The notes under the pieces: generated by a model
What the model was told of the DNA's origin: nothing
Seen by the model: only the letters and a program-made list of their open reading frames with translations
Database searches by the model: none
Program-made: the position numbers and the translations under genes
Origin: Pseudoselenomonas ruminantium
GTDB lineage: Bacteria; Bacillota; Negativicutes; Selenomonadales; Selenomonadaceae
Length of the DNA stretch: 44,247 nt
Direction of reading: 5' to 3'
Assembly: GCF_900142515.1 (NCBI RefSeq)
Contig: NZ_FRBC01000026.1
Location: 1-44,247 of the forward strand
Shown here: piece after piece, positions 25,698-33,870 of the stretch
Position numbering within the stretch: position 1 is the stretch's first letter
Layout: each line of letters starts with the position of its first letter

Positions 25698-26435
25698 ATG
25701 GATAATTTATTCAACATAGTAAGTGAGAGCAGTAAGATTGTCTTTTTAGGTGGAGCTGGAACATCTACGGAGTCGGGAATACCTGACTTTCGCGGGATTC
25801 ATGGCATGGGGCATAGCTTGTTTCATGACAAGTATTCTTTTGAAGAAATACTATCCCATGATTTCTTTGAACGGTATCCAGAACTATTTTATAGATACTA
25901 TCGAAAATTTCTTATTCATTCCGATGCGAAACCCAATTCGTGTCATTATGCTTTAGCTAAGTTGGAACAGAAAAAGAAATTAATCGGTGTAATCACACAA
26001 AATATTGATGGACTGCATAGACAGGCTGGCTCCAATGTAGTGATAGAATTGCATGGGAATATTTATAACAATTATTGCGTGAAATGCCATACATACTATA
26101 CGTTGGAGGATATACAGGAACAAAGCGAAGTGCCCAGGTGCGTATGCGGTGGGATAATCAAACCGGATGTCGTTTTATACGATGAAATGCTGGATGAAGA
26201 AAACCTAATGCGTGCGGAATCGCTTATGCAGCAGGCAGATACATTGATCGTAGGAGGAACATCATTAACTGTACATCCTGCGGCAGATCTTTTAGAATAT
26301 TTTCAGGGCAGGCACTTAGTTGTTATAAATCAGACAGCTACTGTTGCCGATTCGTGGGCAGAGCTGGTTATACGTGAACCTATTGGTTCGGTATTCCAAA
26401 AACTACTTGAACATGAGGGCTTTGAATCCTTGTGA
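25698..26435 (+). CDS. Sirtuin (NAD-dependent deacylase, Sir2 family)
   Basis: A 245-residue sirtuin. GAGTSTESGIPDFRG (about 19-33) binds NAD, TQNIDGLHRQAG continues the site, and the catalytic His lies in ELHGN (about 118). Four Zn cysteines follow as two pairs (CVKC and CVC with spacing). GTSLTVHPAA closes the NAD pocket. All catalytic residues are present, so deacetylation is possible, unlike degenerate defence Sir2 domains. KPDVVLYDE replaces the common LYGE. It starts 6 bases after the putative acetyltransferase, so the three genes form one operon. It may reverse the toxin's acetylation, or may be an unrelated CobB-like deacylase caught in the cassette. Confidence 0.88.
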   Translation: MDNLFNIVSESSKIVFLGGAGTSTESGIPDFRGIHGMGHSLFHDKYSFEEILSHDFFERYPELFYRYYRKFLIHSDAKPNSCHYALAKLEQKKKLIGVITQNIDGLHRQAGSNVVIELHGNIYNNYCVKCHTYYTLEDIQEQSEVPRCVCGGIIKPDVVLYDEMLDEENLMRAESLMQQADTLIVGGTSLTVHPAADLLEYFQGRHLVVINQTATVADSWAELVIREPIGSVFQKLLEHEGFESL

Positions 26436-26476
26436 GTGATGTGGAATAAAAGACAATGATAGGGAAAGAGGAAAAC

Positions 26477-26524
26477 AGCCGGAGGGCTGACTGGTCAAAT
26501 GACGAGTCAGCTCTCCGGCTATTT
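26477..26524. terminator. Bidirectional terminator built on the palindrome family
   Basis: A 21-bp stem (26477-26497 with 26500-26520; one G-T pair, one mismatch) separates the convergent sirtuin and hsdR genes. Its upper part is two adjacent family palindromes, TGACTGGTCA and TGACGAGTCA. T runs are short on both strands. Confidence 0.8.
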
Positions 26525-26536
26525 TGGTTTCACGAG

Positions 26537-29509
26537 TTACTGGTCTGTTCTTAACGTCCGATATACTTCATCGGCAAATATGCCCATGGAATAGCGTTTA
26601 AGTTCTTCGTCTCTCAGCAGCAGGGAGAAGAAGTCTTGGTTGTGTTCGTAGCCTTCGACGAGGATATCATCGAGCCGGTTGAAGAAGGAAATCTCAAAGT
26701 TCGCAGCGGTGTTATTTTGCGCACTGGCTTTGAGGTCATCGGATTTGAGCATGATGTCCCGCAGCTGCAGCATGGATTTGACGGCAACGTCGTTGTCAAA
26801 ACTGTTGCCGGTGCGGCTGTTGATTTCCTCGATGATTTGGGATAGTTTCTTGTAGGTTTCTGGTGATACGTTGATATCGTCCGGCACCGGCAAGGTAACA
26901 ACAGGGTAAGGCACGATGGTTTCTTTTACATAGGTGGTATTGAGTTTCTGGACGAAATCGGTAGCCTTTACCTTGCCGCGCAAATCGAACCCGCCGCCGC
27001 TGTGACGGATGTTGACAAAGGCCAGCAGGCAGTCGATGAAGGTGTATTTCTCATGGATGGCATGGTCTTCGAAACTGGTGACCTGGATGAGGAATTCATA
27101 GTATTTGACAAAGCCTTTCAGCAGTTTCATCAGTTTCCTGTGCTCATCATCTTTGTAATGTTCCATCCGTTTCTGCACTTTATACAGGATGCTGGCGATG
27201 CGCGTCTTGCGGTGGCTGTCCTTGGAGTATAGTAGCGTATTGACCTTTTCGACGTCTTCCGTATCAAAGATGCCATAGGCATCAATCTTGGCCTCGAGTT
27301 CGTAGATAGCCTCGGGGCGGATGGAGTTGGAGAGGAAGGTCACCGTGTAATACACCGAGAACGCCTTCTTGATATCCTCATAGTCATTGACAAAGTCCAG
27401 GATGAAGGTCTTTTTCTTATAGGGCGGGCAGATGCGGTTGAGACGGGAAAGGGTCTGGACAGCCGCAACCCCGCGGAGTTTCTTGAGGATATACATGGCG
27501 CAGAGCCGCTTTTGGTCAAAGCCCGTCTGGTATTTGTTGGCCACAATCATGACACGGTATTCTGGTGTGTCGAATTTGTCGCGGGTTTTCTGCTCGGCAA
27601 AACCGTTAATACCAGATTCGGTATATTCGTCGCCATCGAGCTTTACCTTGCCCGAGAAGGCGACGAGAGCCTTCATATCATAGCCTTTCCGCTGGATATA
27701 TCTGTCGAAGGCCTGCTTGTACTTTACGGCTTCCGGACGGGAGCCGGTAACCACCATAGCCTTGGCCGTACCGTCCAGTCCGTCCATGACGGAGGTGCGG
27801 AAATGCTCGATGATGATTTCGATGCGCTGGGCGATATTGGTCTCGTGGAGCGCGGCATAGCGGGCAATCTTACGCTTGGCTTCAGCGGTCTTGAGCTCGG
27901 GGTCATCCTCGATAATCTTGTTGATCTTATAAAATGTATCATAGGTGGTGTAGTTTTGGAGTACATCGAGGATGAATCCTTCTTCGATGGCCTGTTTCAT
28001 CGAGTAGATATGGAAGGCCTCATACATCCCCTGCGGATTGAGCCGCCCGAATTTCTTCAGGGTATTGGCCTTCGGGGTGGCAGTGAAGGCAAACATGGAG
28101 ACATTGGCCTGCTTGCCGTTCAGCTCAATCTCTTCGGCGATGGCATCTTCCATATCGCGCTCTTCCTCGGTATCCAGTGCCTCTTTTGAGCCCAGGGCCT
28201 TGGTAACGGCGGCGATATTCTTGCCGGCCGTGGAGGAGTGGGCCTCGTCGATGATTACGGCAAAGCGCTGTTCCTTGAGGTTCTTGACCTCATCGACAAT
28301 GAAGGGGAATTTCTGGATGGTCGTGACGATAATCTTTGTATTCTGCGATAAGGCGCTGGCTAAATCAGCGGAGGTGCAGCTATCATCCATGACGCGGATA
28401 AGGCCGCTCTTGTGGTCGATGGCGCGCACGGCGGACTGCAGTTGGCGGTCAACCACGACGCGATCTGTCATGATGATAACATGGTTAAAGATGATATTAT
28501 CCGCATCATCGTGGAGGGATGCCAGCCGATGGGAGAGCCAGGCAATGCTGTTGGTCTTGCCGGAACCCGCGCTATGCTGGATCAGGTAGTTCAGGGCGCT
28601 GCCATTTACCTTTACGTCCGCCAGCAGTTTGCGCACAGCATCGAGCTGATGATAGCGCGGGAAAATCAAGTTCTCCCGCGTCTCTTTTTTACAGGTGGCC
28701 TCGTTGAACTTCTCGGATACCTCGACAAAGATGAATTTATTGATAATCTCCAAGATGGTATCCTTCTGCAGGATGTCTTCCCACATATAGCTGACGCTGT
28801 ACTTATCCTCGTATACGGGATTACCCTTGCCAGCCTGGACGCCTTCGCCATTGCCCTTATTGAAGGGCAGGAAATAGGTGGTGTCCTTGGCAAGTTTCGT
28901 GGTCATGTGCACCTCGGTGAGGTCCATGGCAAAGTTGACCAGTGCACCAGCCTTGAACAGGAACAGGCGTGTCTTGGGGTTGCGGTCTTTGCGATACTGA
29001 TAGATAGCATCCGCATAGGACTGCCCTTGATAGTTGCACTTGAGCTCAAAGGTCATGATGGCAAGGCCATTGAGGAAAATGACTACATCCACGCGCTCGT
29101 CGTCACTTGCCCATACTTCCTCCATAACGGAGAAACGGTTCTTCTGATACTTGGCATAAAGGTCAGGATTGAGCTTGGAGGCGGGCTTATCATACATCAG
29201 TTTCAGGACGATGCCCGTGGTGGGCTCGATGCCATGCTTCAGCACGGAAATCAGGCTGTCCTTCTTGGAGGTTACCTTCTGATTGATGTAGTTGACGATA
29301 GTTTCCTCAGTACGTTCCTTATAGATTTTCCGCAGGGCGTCCAGCTCGTCCGGCTGGGTGTCCTCCAGAAAGGCAAAGAGCATTTTTCTATCCATGGCCA
29401 CGGTCCGGTCAAAATCCGTCTTGGCATTGCGGATAATAAAGCCATTCTCATCCCGCAGCTGCTCCAGGATAAAGGCCTGGTATTCCCGTTCCGATAAAAT
29501 CTCATGCAT
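26537..29509 (-). CDS. hsdR: Type I restriction enzyme, R subunit (HsdR)
   Basis: A 990-residue restriction and translocation subunit. The N-terminal PD-(D/E)XK nuclease is seen at about 140-160 (VDVVIFLN, then FELKC). The SF2 helicase motor follows: Walker A HSAGSGKTNS (about 316-325), DEAH in IIDEAHSS (about 421) and FTATPKANT. The C-terminal helical region should bind the methylase. It is the last gene of hsdM-hsdS-hsdR on the minus strand and starts inside the end of hsdS (8-base overlap), behind an AGGAGG within hsdS. All motor and nuclease motifs are intact, so it is probably active. Confidence 0.95.
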   Translation of the reverse strand: MHEILSEREYQAFILEQLRDENGFIIRNAKTDFDRTVAMDRKMLFAFLEDTQPDELDALRKIYKERTEETIVNYINQKVTSKKDSLISVLKHGIEPTTGIVLKLMYDKPASKLNPDLYAKYQKNRFSVMEEVWASDDERVDVVIFLNGLAIMTFELKCNYQGQSYADAIYQYRKDRNPKTRLFLFKAGALVNFAMDLTEVHMTTKLAKDTTYFLPFNKGNGEGVQAGKGNPVYEDKYSVSYMWEDILQKDTILEIINKFIFVEVSEKFNEATCKKETRENLIFPRYHQLDAVRKLLADVKVNGSALNYLIQHSAGSGKTNSIAWLSHRLASLHDDADNIIFNHVIIMTDRVVVDRQLQSAVRAIDHKSGLIRVMDDSCTSADLASALSQNTKIIVTTIQKFPFIVDEVKNLKEQRFAVIIDEAHSSTAGKNIAAVTKALGSKEALDTEEERDMEDAIAEEIELNGKQANVSMFAFTATPKANTLKKFGRLNPQGMYEAFHIYSMKQAIEEGFILDVLQNYTTYDTFYKINKIIEDDPELKTAEAKRKIARYAALHETNIAQRIEIIIEHFRTSVMDGLDGTAKAMVVTGSRPEAVKYKQAFDRYIQRKGYDMKALVAFSGKVKLDGDEYTESGINGFAEQKTRDKFDTPEYRVMIVANKYQTGFDQKRLCAMYILKKLRGVAAVQTLSRLNRICPPYKKKTFILDFVNDYEDIKKAFSVYYTVTFLSNSIRPEAIYELEAKIDAYGIFDTEDVEKVNTLLYSKDSHRKTRIASILYKVQKRMEHYKDDEHRKLMKLLKGFVKYYEFLIQVTSFEDHAIHEKYTFIDCLLAFVNIRHSGGGFDLRGKVKATDFVQKLNTTYVKETIVPYPVVTLPVPDDINVSPETYKKLSQIIEEINSRTGNSFDNDVAVKSMLQLRDIMLKSDDLKASAQNNTAANFEISFFNRLDDILVEGYEHNQDFFSLLLRDEELKRYSMGIFADEVYRTLRTDQ

Positions 29510-30830
29510 CCATAGGCACCTCCTTTTTACCAGTTACATACTCATAAATCAAGGATTTCTTGTATTCGATTAAGGTGTCAAGTTGCTTTTGTTTGTCGGC
29601 AATTATGACATCAATCTTGGAACATTTTTCATCAAGATAATTTGTTATTTTTTGACGTTCTTCTTCGTCAGGACAGAATACTATCTTCATATTATTAAAA
29701 TTAGAACCGGTTAATTGGTTAATGGTTGATGTGAAAAAAGTTCCAAGATAATATTTGAATACTTCCGAGTTTAATACATAATATATAAAACGTGGGGCTA
29801 TACATCTATAAATCATCATGAACGCGCCAAATGTTGCATCTACATCATCGATAAGTGTATTTTTGCCGATTAATTCGCGGCTGCCATTTCTTGAACAAAT
29901 TAAAATGTCCCCTTTTTTTACTTTTAAGTTTTTAGGTATTCTACTAGATACATATACATTATCATCAAAAACTAATTTACCGTCTTGAATATTTGATGAT
30001 CTCAAAACTAAAGTTCCTTCGTTTTCATCAACAATATCAATCGGCTTATAGGTTAATCCGTTTCTTGAATCACCAAGATACTTTACTTTTTTCACAGTCC
30101 AATGGTGTGGAATGTTACCAATCCAGTCAATACCGCTATCCTTCATAGCCACATCTTTATCCAGCCCTTTGGTAACCGCCTCTGTGATAACGGATTGCTT
30201 GTATTCCTGCAGGACTTCGATTTGACGTTGGATATCCTTAATAATATTATCGATTTCATTACAGCGACGCATGAGATATTTAGAAATACGTTTTTGTAAA
30301 TTGATGTCCGTAGGGATTGGAACCATGAGATTCTTTAAGGTTCCTCCATATATGACTTCAATAGTTGTGGCATTGCTTTGATATGTTAATTGAGTCAGAA
30401 ATAAACTTGAGGAATTAAAAATTAATTCCAAATATGGATATAGTACAACATCTTCATTAATCCTAAATTTTATAATACATGGATGAATGACTCCTTTATA
30501 GAATTTGTCGGAGATACGACAAATCCTGCCAATGGTTCCACGAGTGGTAATTAAAATATCTTTAGGACGAATTTGAAAACCTGCCATTGTGCGATATTTT
30601 TCTTCAGAAATATAGGTATCGTTTGTAGTAAAGTTATAATCTAATACTGTACGTTGGTTATATACCCAATATCCTTCATCAGTAAAATCTGTACTTTTTA
30701 ACTCGCTGCCAAATGGTCCGACACGGAGGCTATCTATTTCATTGGATAATAAATACTTTAACGGGATAACAGACCAGTCTTTAGGAATCTCCCCAATCCA
30801 CGCAATCCCACTATCTTTCATCTCTCTCAT
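29502..30830 (-). CDS. hsdS: Type I restriction specificity subunit (HsdS)
   Basis: A 442-residue subunit with two target-recognition domains. Each half opens with the same phrase, MKDSGIAWIGEIP (about 4-16) and MKDSGIDWIGNIP (about 227-239). Each half ends in a coiled-coil conserved region (about 183-220, and the last 45 residues). The two variable domains (about 25-180 and 250-390) set the bipartite DNA target, which cannot be predicted here. The gene is noticeably AT-richer than hsdM and hsdR, usual for exchanged S genes. It overlaps the hsdM stop by ATGA. No second hsdS or recombinase is present, so no inversion switch is seen. Confidence 0.93.
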   Translation of the reverse strand: MREMKDSGIAWIGEIPKDWSVIPLKYLLSNEIDSLRVGPFGSELKSTDFTDEGYWVYNQRTVLDYNFTTNDTYISEEKYRTMAGFQIRPKDILITTRGTIGRICRISDKFYKGVIHPCIIKFRINEDVVLYPYLELIFNSSSLFLTQLTYQSNATTIEVIYGGTLKNLMVPIPTDINLQKRISKYLMRRCNEIDNIIKDIQRQIEVLQEYKQSVITEAVTKGLDKDVAMKDSGIDWIGNIPHHWTVKKVKYLGDSRNGLTYKPIDIVDENEGTLVLRSSNIQDGKLVFDDNVYVSSRIPKNLKVKKGDILICSRNGSRELIGKNTLIDDVDATFGAFMMIYRCIAPRFIYYVLNSEVFKYYLGTFFTSTINQLTGSNFNNMKIVFCPDEEERQKITNYLDEKCSKIDVIIADKQKQLDTLIEYKKSLIYEYVTGKKEVPMDA

Positions 30831-32947
30831 AATGCGCCTCCAAAGAGTTTCGCTATGCGCTCGTTGACACTTTTATCGAGGGCGAAGAATTCTTGGGCCA
30901 GTTCGTCGCTGGCTTTGGGTGGCACATATTTGTAGAAGTAGCGGGTGAAGGGAATCTCGGCACCGGTCTTGATGACGGGTTTTTTCTTACTCATATCTTC
31001 TTCGAAGAAGGCTTTGGCGTCGGGGATATGGGGGAGGACTTCCCGGGTCATATAGTCGTCGATATTTTCCTCGAAGGGGACAATCTCCGTGTCTTTGGTT
31101 TCCTTGTCATAGATAATGTTGCCTTTGCGGTCACGCTGGATTTCGGCAGTTTTATCCATCAGGGACAGGCCGTCCATAATTTTGCTGAATAAGGTTTTGT
31201 TTACGGCCAGTTCTACGGCATGCGGTTTCAAGACCGCTTTGAGGATTGGCTCGAATTCCTTCGGGGACAGGTAGAGCGTGTCAGAGACAGAGTTACGCAG
31301 GGTGGTAACGATATCCTCGTAGAGTGGTTGTCCGCCTTCAAGTGTATCCAGCTTTTTCTTGTCTTTGTCTGACAGGTCTTCTTTAGCTTGCAGTTCCGCA
31401 ATTTTGCCTTCATCGTATATGCTGTTTAAGGAACCTTTTGCCAACATATTCTCGATGCGCTCCTTATTGATGGCATAGCTGCGCTGCAGGGGTTGCATGA
31501 CGGCGTACTCACGATACATGAACTCCGTATTACGGAATATCTTGCTATTCTCGTTTTCGGTGAAGTCGGCATAGAGTTTGACAATAGCCTCACGGTCCTC
31601 GGCGGTAATCTCGTTGCGTTTCTTGCCTAGGGACTTACGCAGAACGTGATATAGCTGGGTGGCATCAATCAGCTGGACTTTTCCCTGACGTTCTTCCCGT
31701 TTGTTTTTGGACAGAATCCAGATATAGGTGGCGATGCCGGTGTTATAGAAAAGGTCGGTGGGCAGGGCGATGATGGCTTCGATTAAGTCATGCTCTAACA
31801 TATAGCGGCGGATTTGACTCTCACCGGAGGCGGTGCCACCAGCAAAGAGGGGGCTGCCGTTCTCGATGATGGCCGCACGGCCATTGGTATCGTCCATTTT
31901 ATCGATGGCCGACTGCATGAACAGCAGCTGCATGTCGCCGGTGCCAGGTAAGCCAGCCATAAAGCGGCTATGTGCTTTGTCGAATTCATCTTTTACAGCG
32001 GATTCGACACCTTCAGAAGCATCTTTGCCGCCCCAGGATTGACCAAAAGGAGGATTTTCGATGACGAACCTCATTTTTTGTCCAGGAAAGCTATCGGTTT
32101 TCATGGTATCGACATGCTGAACTTTATCGGCATCCTCGCCCTTAATCAGCATTTCCGCCACACACATGGCGAAGGATTCCGGGTTTATTTCCTGGCCGTA
32201 TAGTTTGACCTCTGCCGTGTTGTTGAAGCGTTTAATCCAGTTGTAGGAGGTGGAGAGCATGCCGCCCGTACCGCAGGCCTGGTCCAGCACGGTAACTACC
32301 TTGTGGTCATCAAAGATATCGTCGGCACCTTCGGCTAGGAGAATCTCCACCATGACTTTGATGATATCACGACCGGTGTAGTGGTCACCGGCTTCAGCAT
32401 TTTCAGAGAAACGGCGAATGAGGTCTTCAAAGATATAGCCCATCTTTACATTGTCAATAATCGCCGGGTTCAAATCCACATTTGAGAAAGCATCCACCAC
32501 ACCATATAAGCGGTTATGCTTATCCATTTTGATGATTTCCTTCTCGAACTCCAGATTGGCAATGATGTCTTTGACATTCTGGGAGAAGCCCTGCAAATAC
32601 GATTTGAAGTTTTCTGCAATGTTAGCCGAGTCATTCAGCAGCTCATTTAGGGAAAGACGGCTTTTGTTGTAGAAGGAATAACCAGCGGCTTTATAGAGAA
32701 CCTTGTCTGGTATGTTGGGATTGGTACTGACCATCTGCAGCACAGCAGGTTTGGTCTTCTCTAAGGCACATTCAAAGCGGCGGATGATGGTCATGGGAAT
32801 GATGACGTTCTTATACTTATCGCTCTGGTAAGGGCCACGTAACTTGTTGGCGATAGACCAGATGAAGTTGACTTCTTCGGTGACATCCACGGGAGCATCG
32901 TCCCAGATTACGTTTTGCATCGTGTGCTTCAAGTCTTGTGATTGCAT
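30827..32947 (-). CDS. hsdM: Type I DNA methyltransferase subunit (HsdM)
   Basis: A 706-residue adenine-N6 methyltransferase. The N-terminal helical domain (about 20-150) precedes the SAM fold, with motif I VLDQACGTGGMLSTS (about 224-238) and catalytic motif IV NPPFGQSW (about 298-305). The length exceeds the usual 500-odd residues, mainly by a C-terminal extension (about 520-706) with many charged residues that may contact HsdS or HsdR. ATG 32947 follows GGAGG with 7-base spacing. It is the first gene of the operon, with its own promoter at 33035-33063. Confidence 0.94.
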   Translation of the reverse strand: MQSQDLKHTMQNVIWDDAPVDVTEEVNFIWSIANKLRGPYQSDKYKNVIIPMTIIRRFECALEKTKPAVLQMVSTNPNIPDKVLYKAAGYSFYNKSRLSLNELLNDSANIAENFKSYLQGFSQNVKDIIANLEFEKEIIKMDKHNRLYGVVDAFSNVDLNPAIIDNVKMGYIFEDLIRRFSENAEAGDHYTGRDIIKVMVEILLAEGADDIFDDHKVVTVLDQACGTGGMLSTSYNWIKRFNNTAEVKLYGQEINPESFAMCVAEMLIKGEDADKVQHVDTMKTDSFPGQKMRFVIENPPFGQSWGGKDASEGVESAVKDEFDKAHSRFMAGLPGTGDMQLLFMQSAIDKMDDTNGRAAIIENGSPLFAGGTASGESQIRRYMLEHDLIEAIIALPTDLFYNTGIATYIWILSKNKREERQGKVQLIDATQLYHVLRKSLGKKRNEITAEDREAIVKLYADFTENENSKIFRNTEFMYREYAVMQPLQRSYAINKERIENMLAKGSLNSIYDEGKIAELQAKEDLSDKDKKKLDTLEGGQPLYEDIVTTLRNSVSDTLYLSPKEFEPILKAVLKPHAVELAVNKTLFSKIMDGLSLMDKTAEIQRDRKGNIIYDKETKDTEIVPFEENIDDYMTREVLPHIPDAKAFFEEDMSKKKPVIKTGAEIPFTRYFYKYVPPKASDELAQEFFALDKSVNERIAKLFGGAL

Positions 32948-33034
32948 TCAAAAGCCTCCATATCATGAAAACAGCTGTCATCCCTGACGTATGATATTTA
33001 TCATAGGCCAAGCAACTATTATAATCTTTTATTA

Positions 33035-33063
33035 ATTATAATTCTGGTAATTTTAGTAGTCAA
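33035..33063 (-). promoter_or_regulatory. Promoter of the hsdMSR operon
   Basis: On the minus strand TTGACT (33063-33058) and a perfect TATAAT (33040-33035) are 17 bases apart, about 88 bases before hsdM. It shows that the structured region beyond 33064 is not part of the hsd leader. Confidence 0.75.
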
Positions 33064-33065
33064 TA

Positions 33066-33324
33066 AATTAGCTCTTGCATTTTAAAAGCATTTGCCAACA
33101 ACTCAGGCAGATGTTAGAATAGGCGTATAGAAGGTGCCGCCCAGCGGTTGCACTCACAGTAGTAAAAACTTTATAACTTAAACCGCCACAGTTTAGTCGC
33201 TAGAGCGGTTTATCCAAAGGTAACGATTTATAAGCGGATAAGCTTGGCCAACAGTCTCCTTTATCGAAAGCAGCAGCCGAAGGCTTTCATGTATCTGATT
33301 CGGAATGGAAAGGCTTATCCAAAA
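33066..33324 (-). ncRNA. Structured RNA-like region, unidentified
   Basis: No gene fits here. Several helices are possible: 33236-33243 with 33313-33320 (8 bp, long range), AAACCGC/GCGGTTT at 33180-33186 and 33205-33211, a GAAAGC/GCTTTC hairpin near 33269-33290, and a GCGG/CCGC hairpin near 33140-33155. On the minus strand the GAAAGC hairpin contains C(UUCG)G, a loop typical of structured RNA, so I favour that strand. It sits between the hsd promoter and the IS605 left hairpin. It could be an orphan guide-RNA scaffold of an IscB-like element; that identification is a guess. Confidence 0.35.
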
Positions 33325-33420
33325 CGCCGTAAAACCCCTAACTTTAGTTATGGGGGTTTACGGCGTGTCCACCGAATTTACGTAGGTAATTGAAGGTGGA
33401 CAATTACTTTTTAACTTGTG

Positions 33421-33449
33421 TTGTATTAGCTTTCTTAAAGTTGTATAAT
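33421..33449 (+). promoter_or_regulatory. tnpA promoter immediately before the start codon
   Basis: TTGTAT (33421-33426) and TATAAT (33444-33449) are 17 bases apart, and the tnpA ATG is only 7 bases after the -10. The message would start at or next to the AUG. Confidence 0.5.
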
Positions 33450-33455
33450 ACAAAC

Positions 33456-33866
33456 ATGGGAGAAATAAAATATCATTCAAGCCACAATATCGTATATTCA
33501 TGTAAGTACCATATCGTGTTCTGTCCCAAGTACCGCAGAAAAGTGTTGGTCAATGGCGTTGACACCAGACTAAAGGAGCTGGTCAAGTCAATCTGTGAAG
33601 AAATCCAAGTCGATGTAATCGAAATGGAAATCATGCCAGACCATGTGCATCTTTTACTGGAGGTTCACCCGCAGTTCGGTGTTCACAAAGCCGTAAAGAC
33701 TATCAAGGGCAAGACCTCTCGCATCTTGAGGCAGGAATTTCCATGGCTGACAACTAAACTGCCTAGCCTATGGACAAACAGCTATTTTTGCTCCACTGTC
33801 GGTGGTACTCCGCTTAACATCGTGAAGCAGTATATCGAGAGCCAGAAAACATCGCAAAGGAAGTGA
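33456..33866 (+). CDS. tnpA: IS200/IS605 transposase TnpA (Y1 HUH)
   Basis: A 136-residue single-strand transposase. The HUH motif is PDHVHLLLE (HVH, about 65-69), and the nucleophile tyrosine is in IVKQYIESQ (about 127). The N-terminal KYHIVFCPKYRRKVL is typical of the family. ATG 33456 has no Shine-Dalgarno; an in-frame start at 33390 lacks family sequence. It cuts and joins single-stranded ends during replication. All key residues are present, so the element may be active. tnpB starts 4 bases after the stop. Confidence 0.93.
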   Translation: MGEIKYHSSHNIVYSCKYHIVFCPKYRRKVLVNGVDTRLKELVKSICEEIQVDVIEMEIMPDHVHLLLEVHPQFGVHKAVKTIKGKTSRILRQEFPWLTTKLPSLWTNSYFCSTVGGTPLNIVKQYIESQKTSQRK

Positions 33867-33870
33867 GAAA

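Noticed and set aside
25698-26435. Defence Sir2 (NADase) of the Thoeris/DSR type
   Set aside because: The protein is a short stand-alone sirtuin with catalytic His and the four-Cys Zn site, which fits a deacylase better than an NAD-depleting effector.
28412-29497. 361-codon plus-strand open frame across hsdR
   Set aside because: Opposite-strand shadow of a certain HsdR gene.
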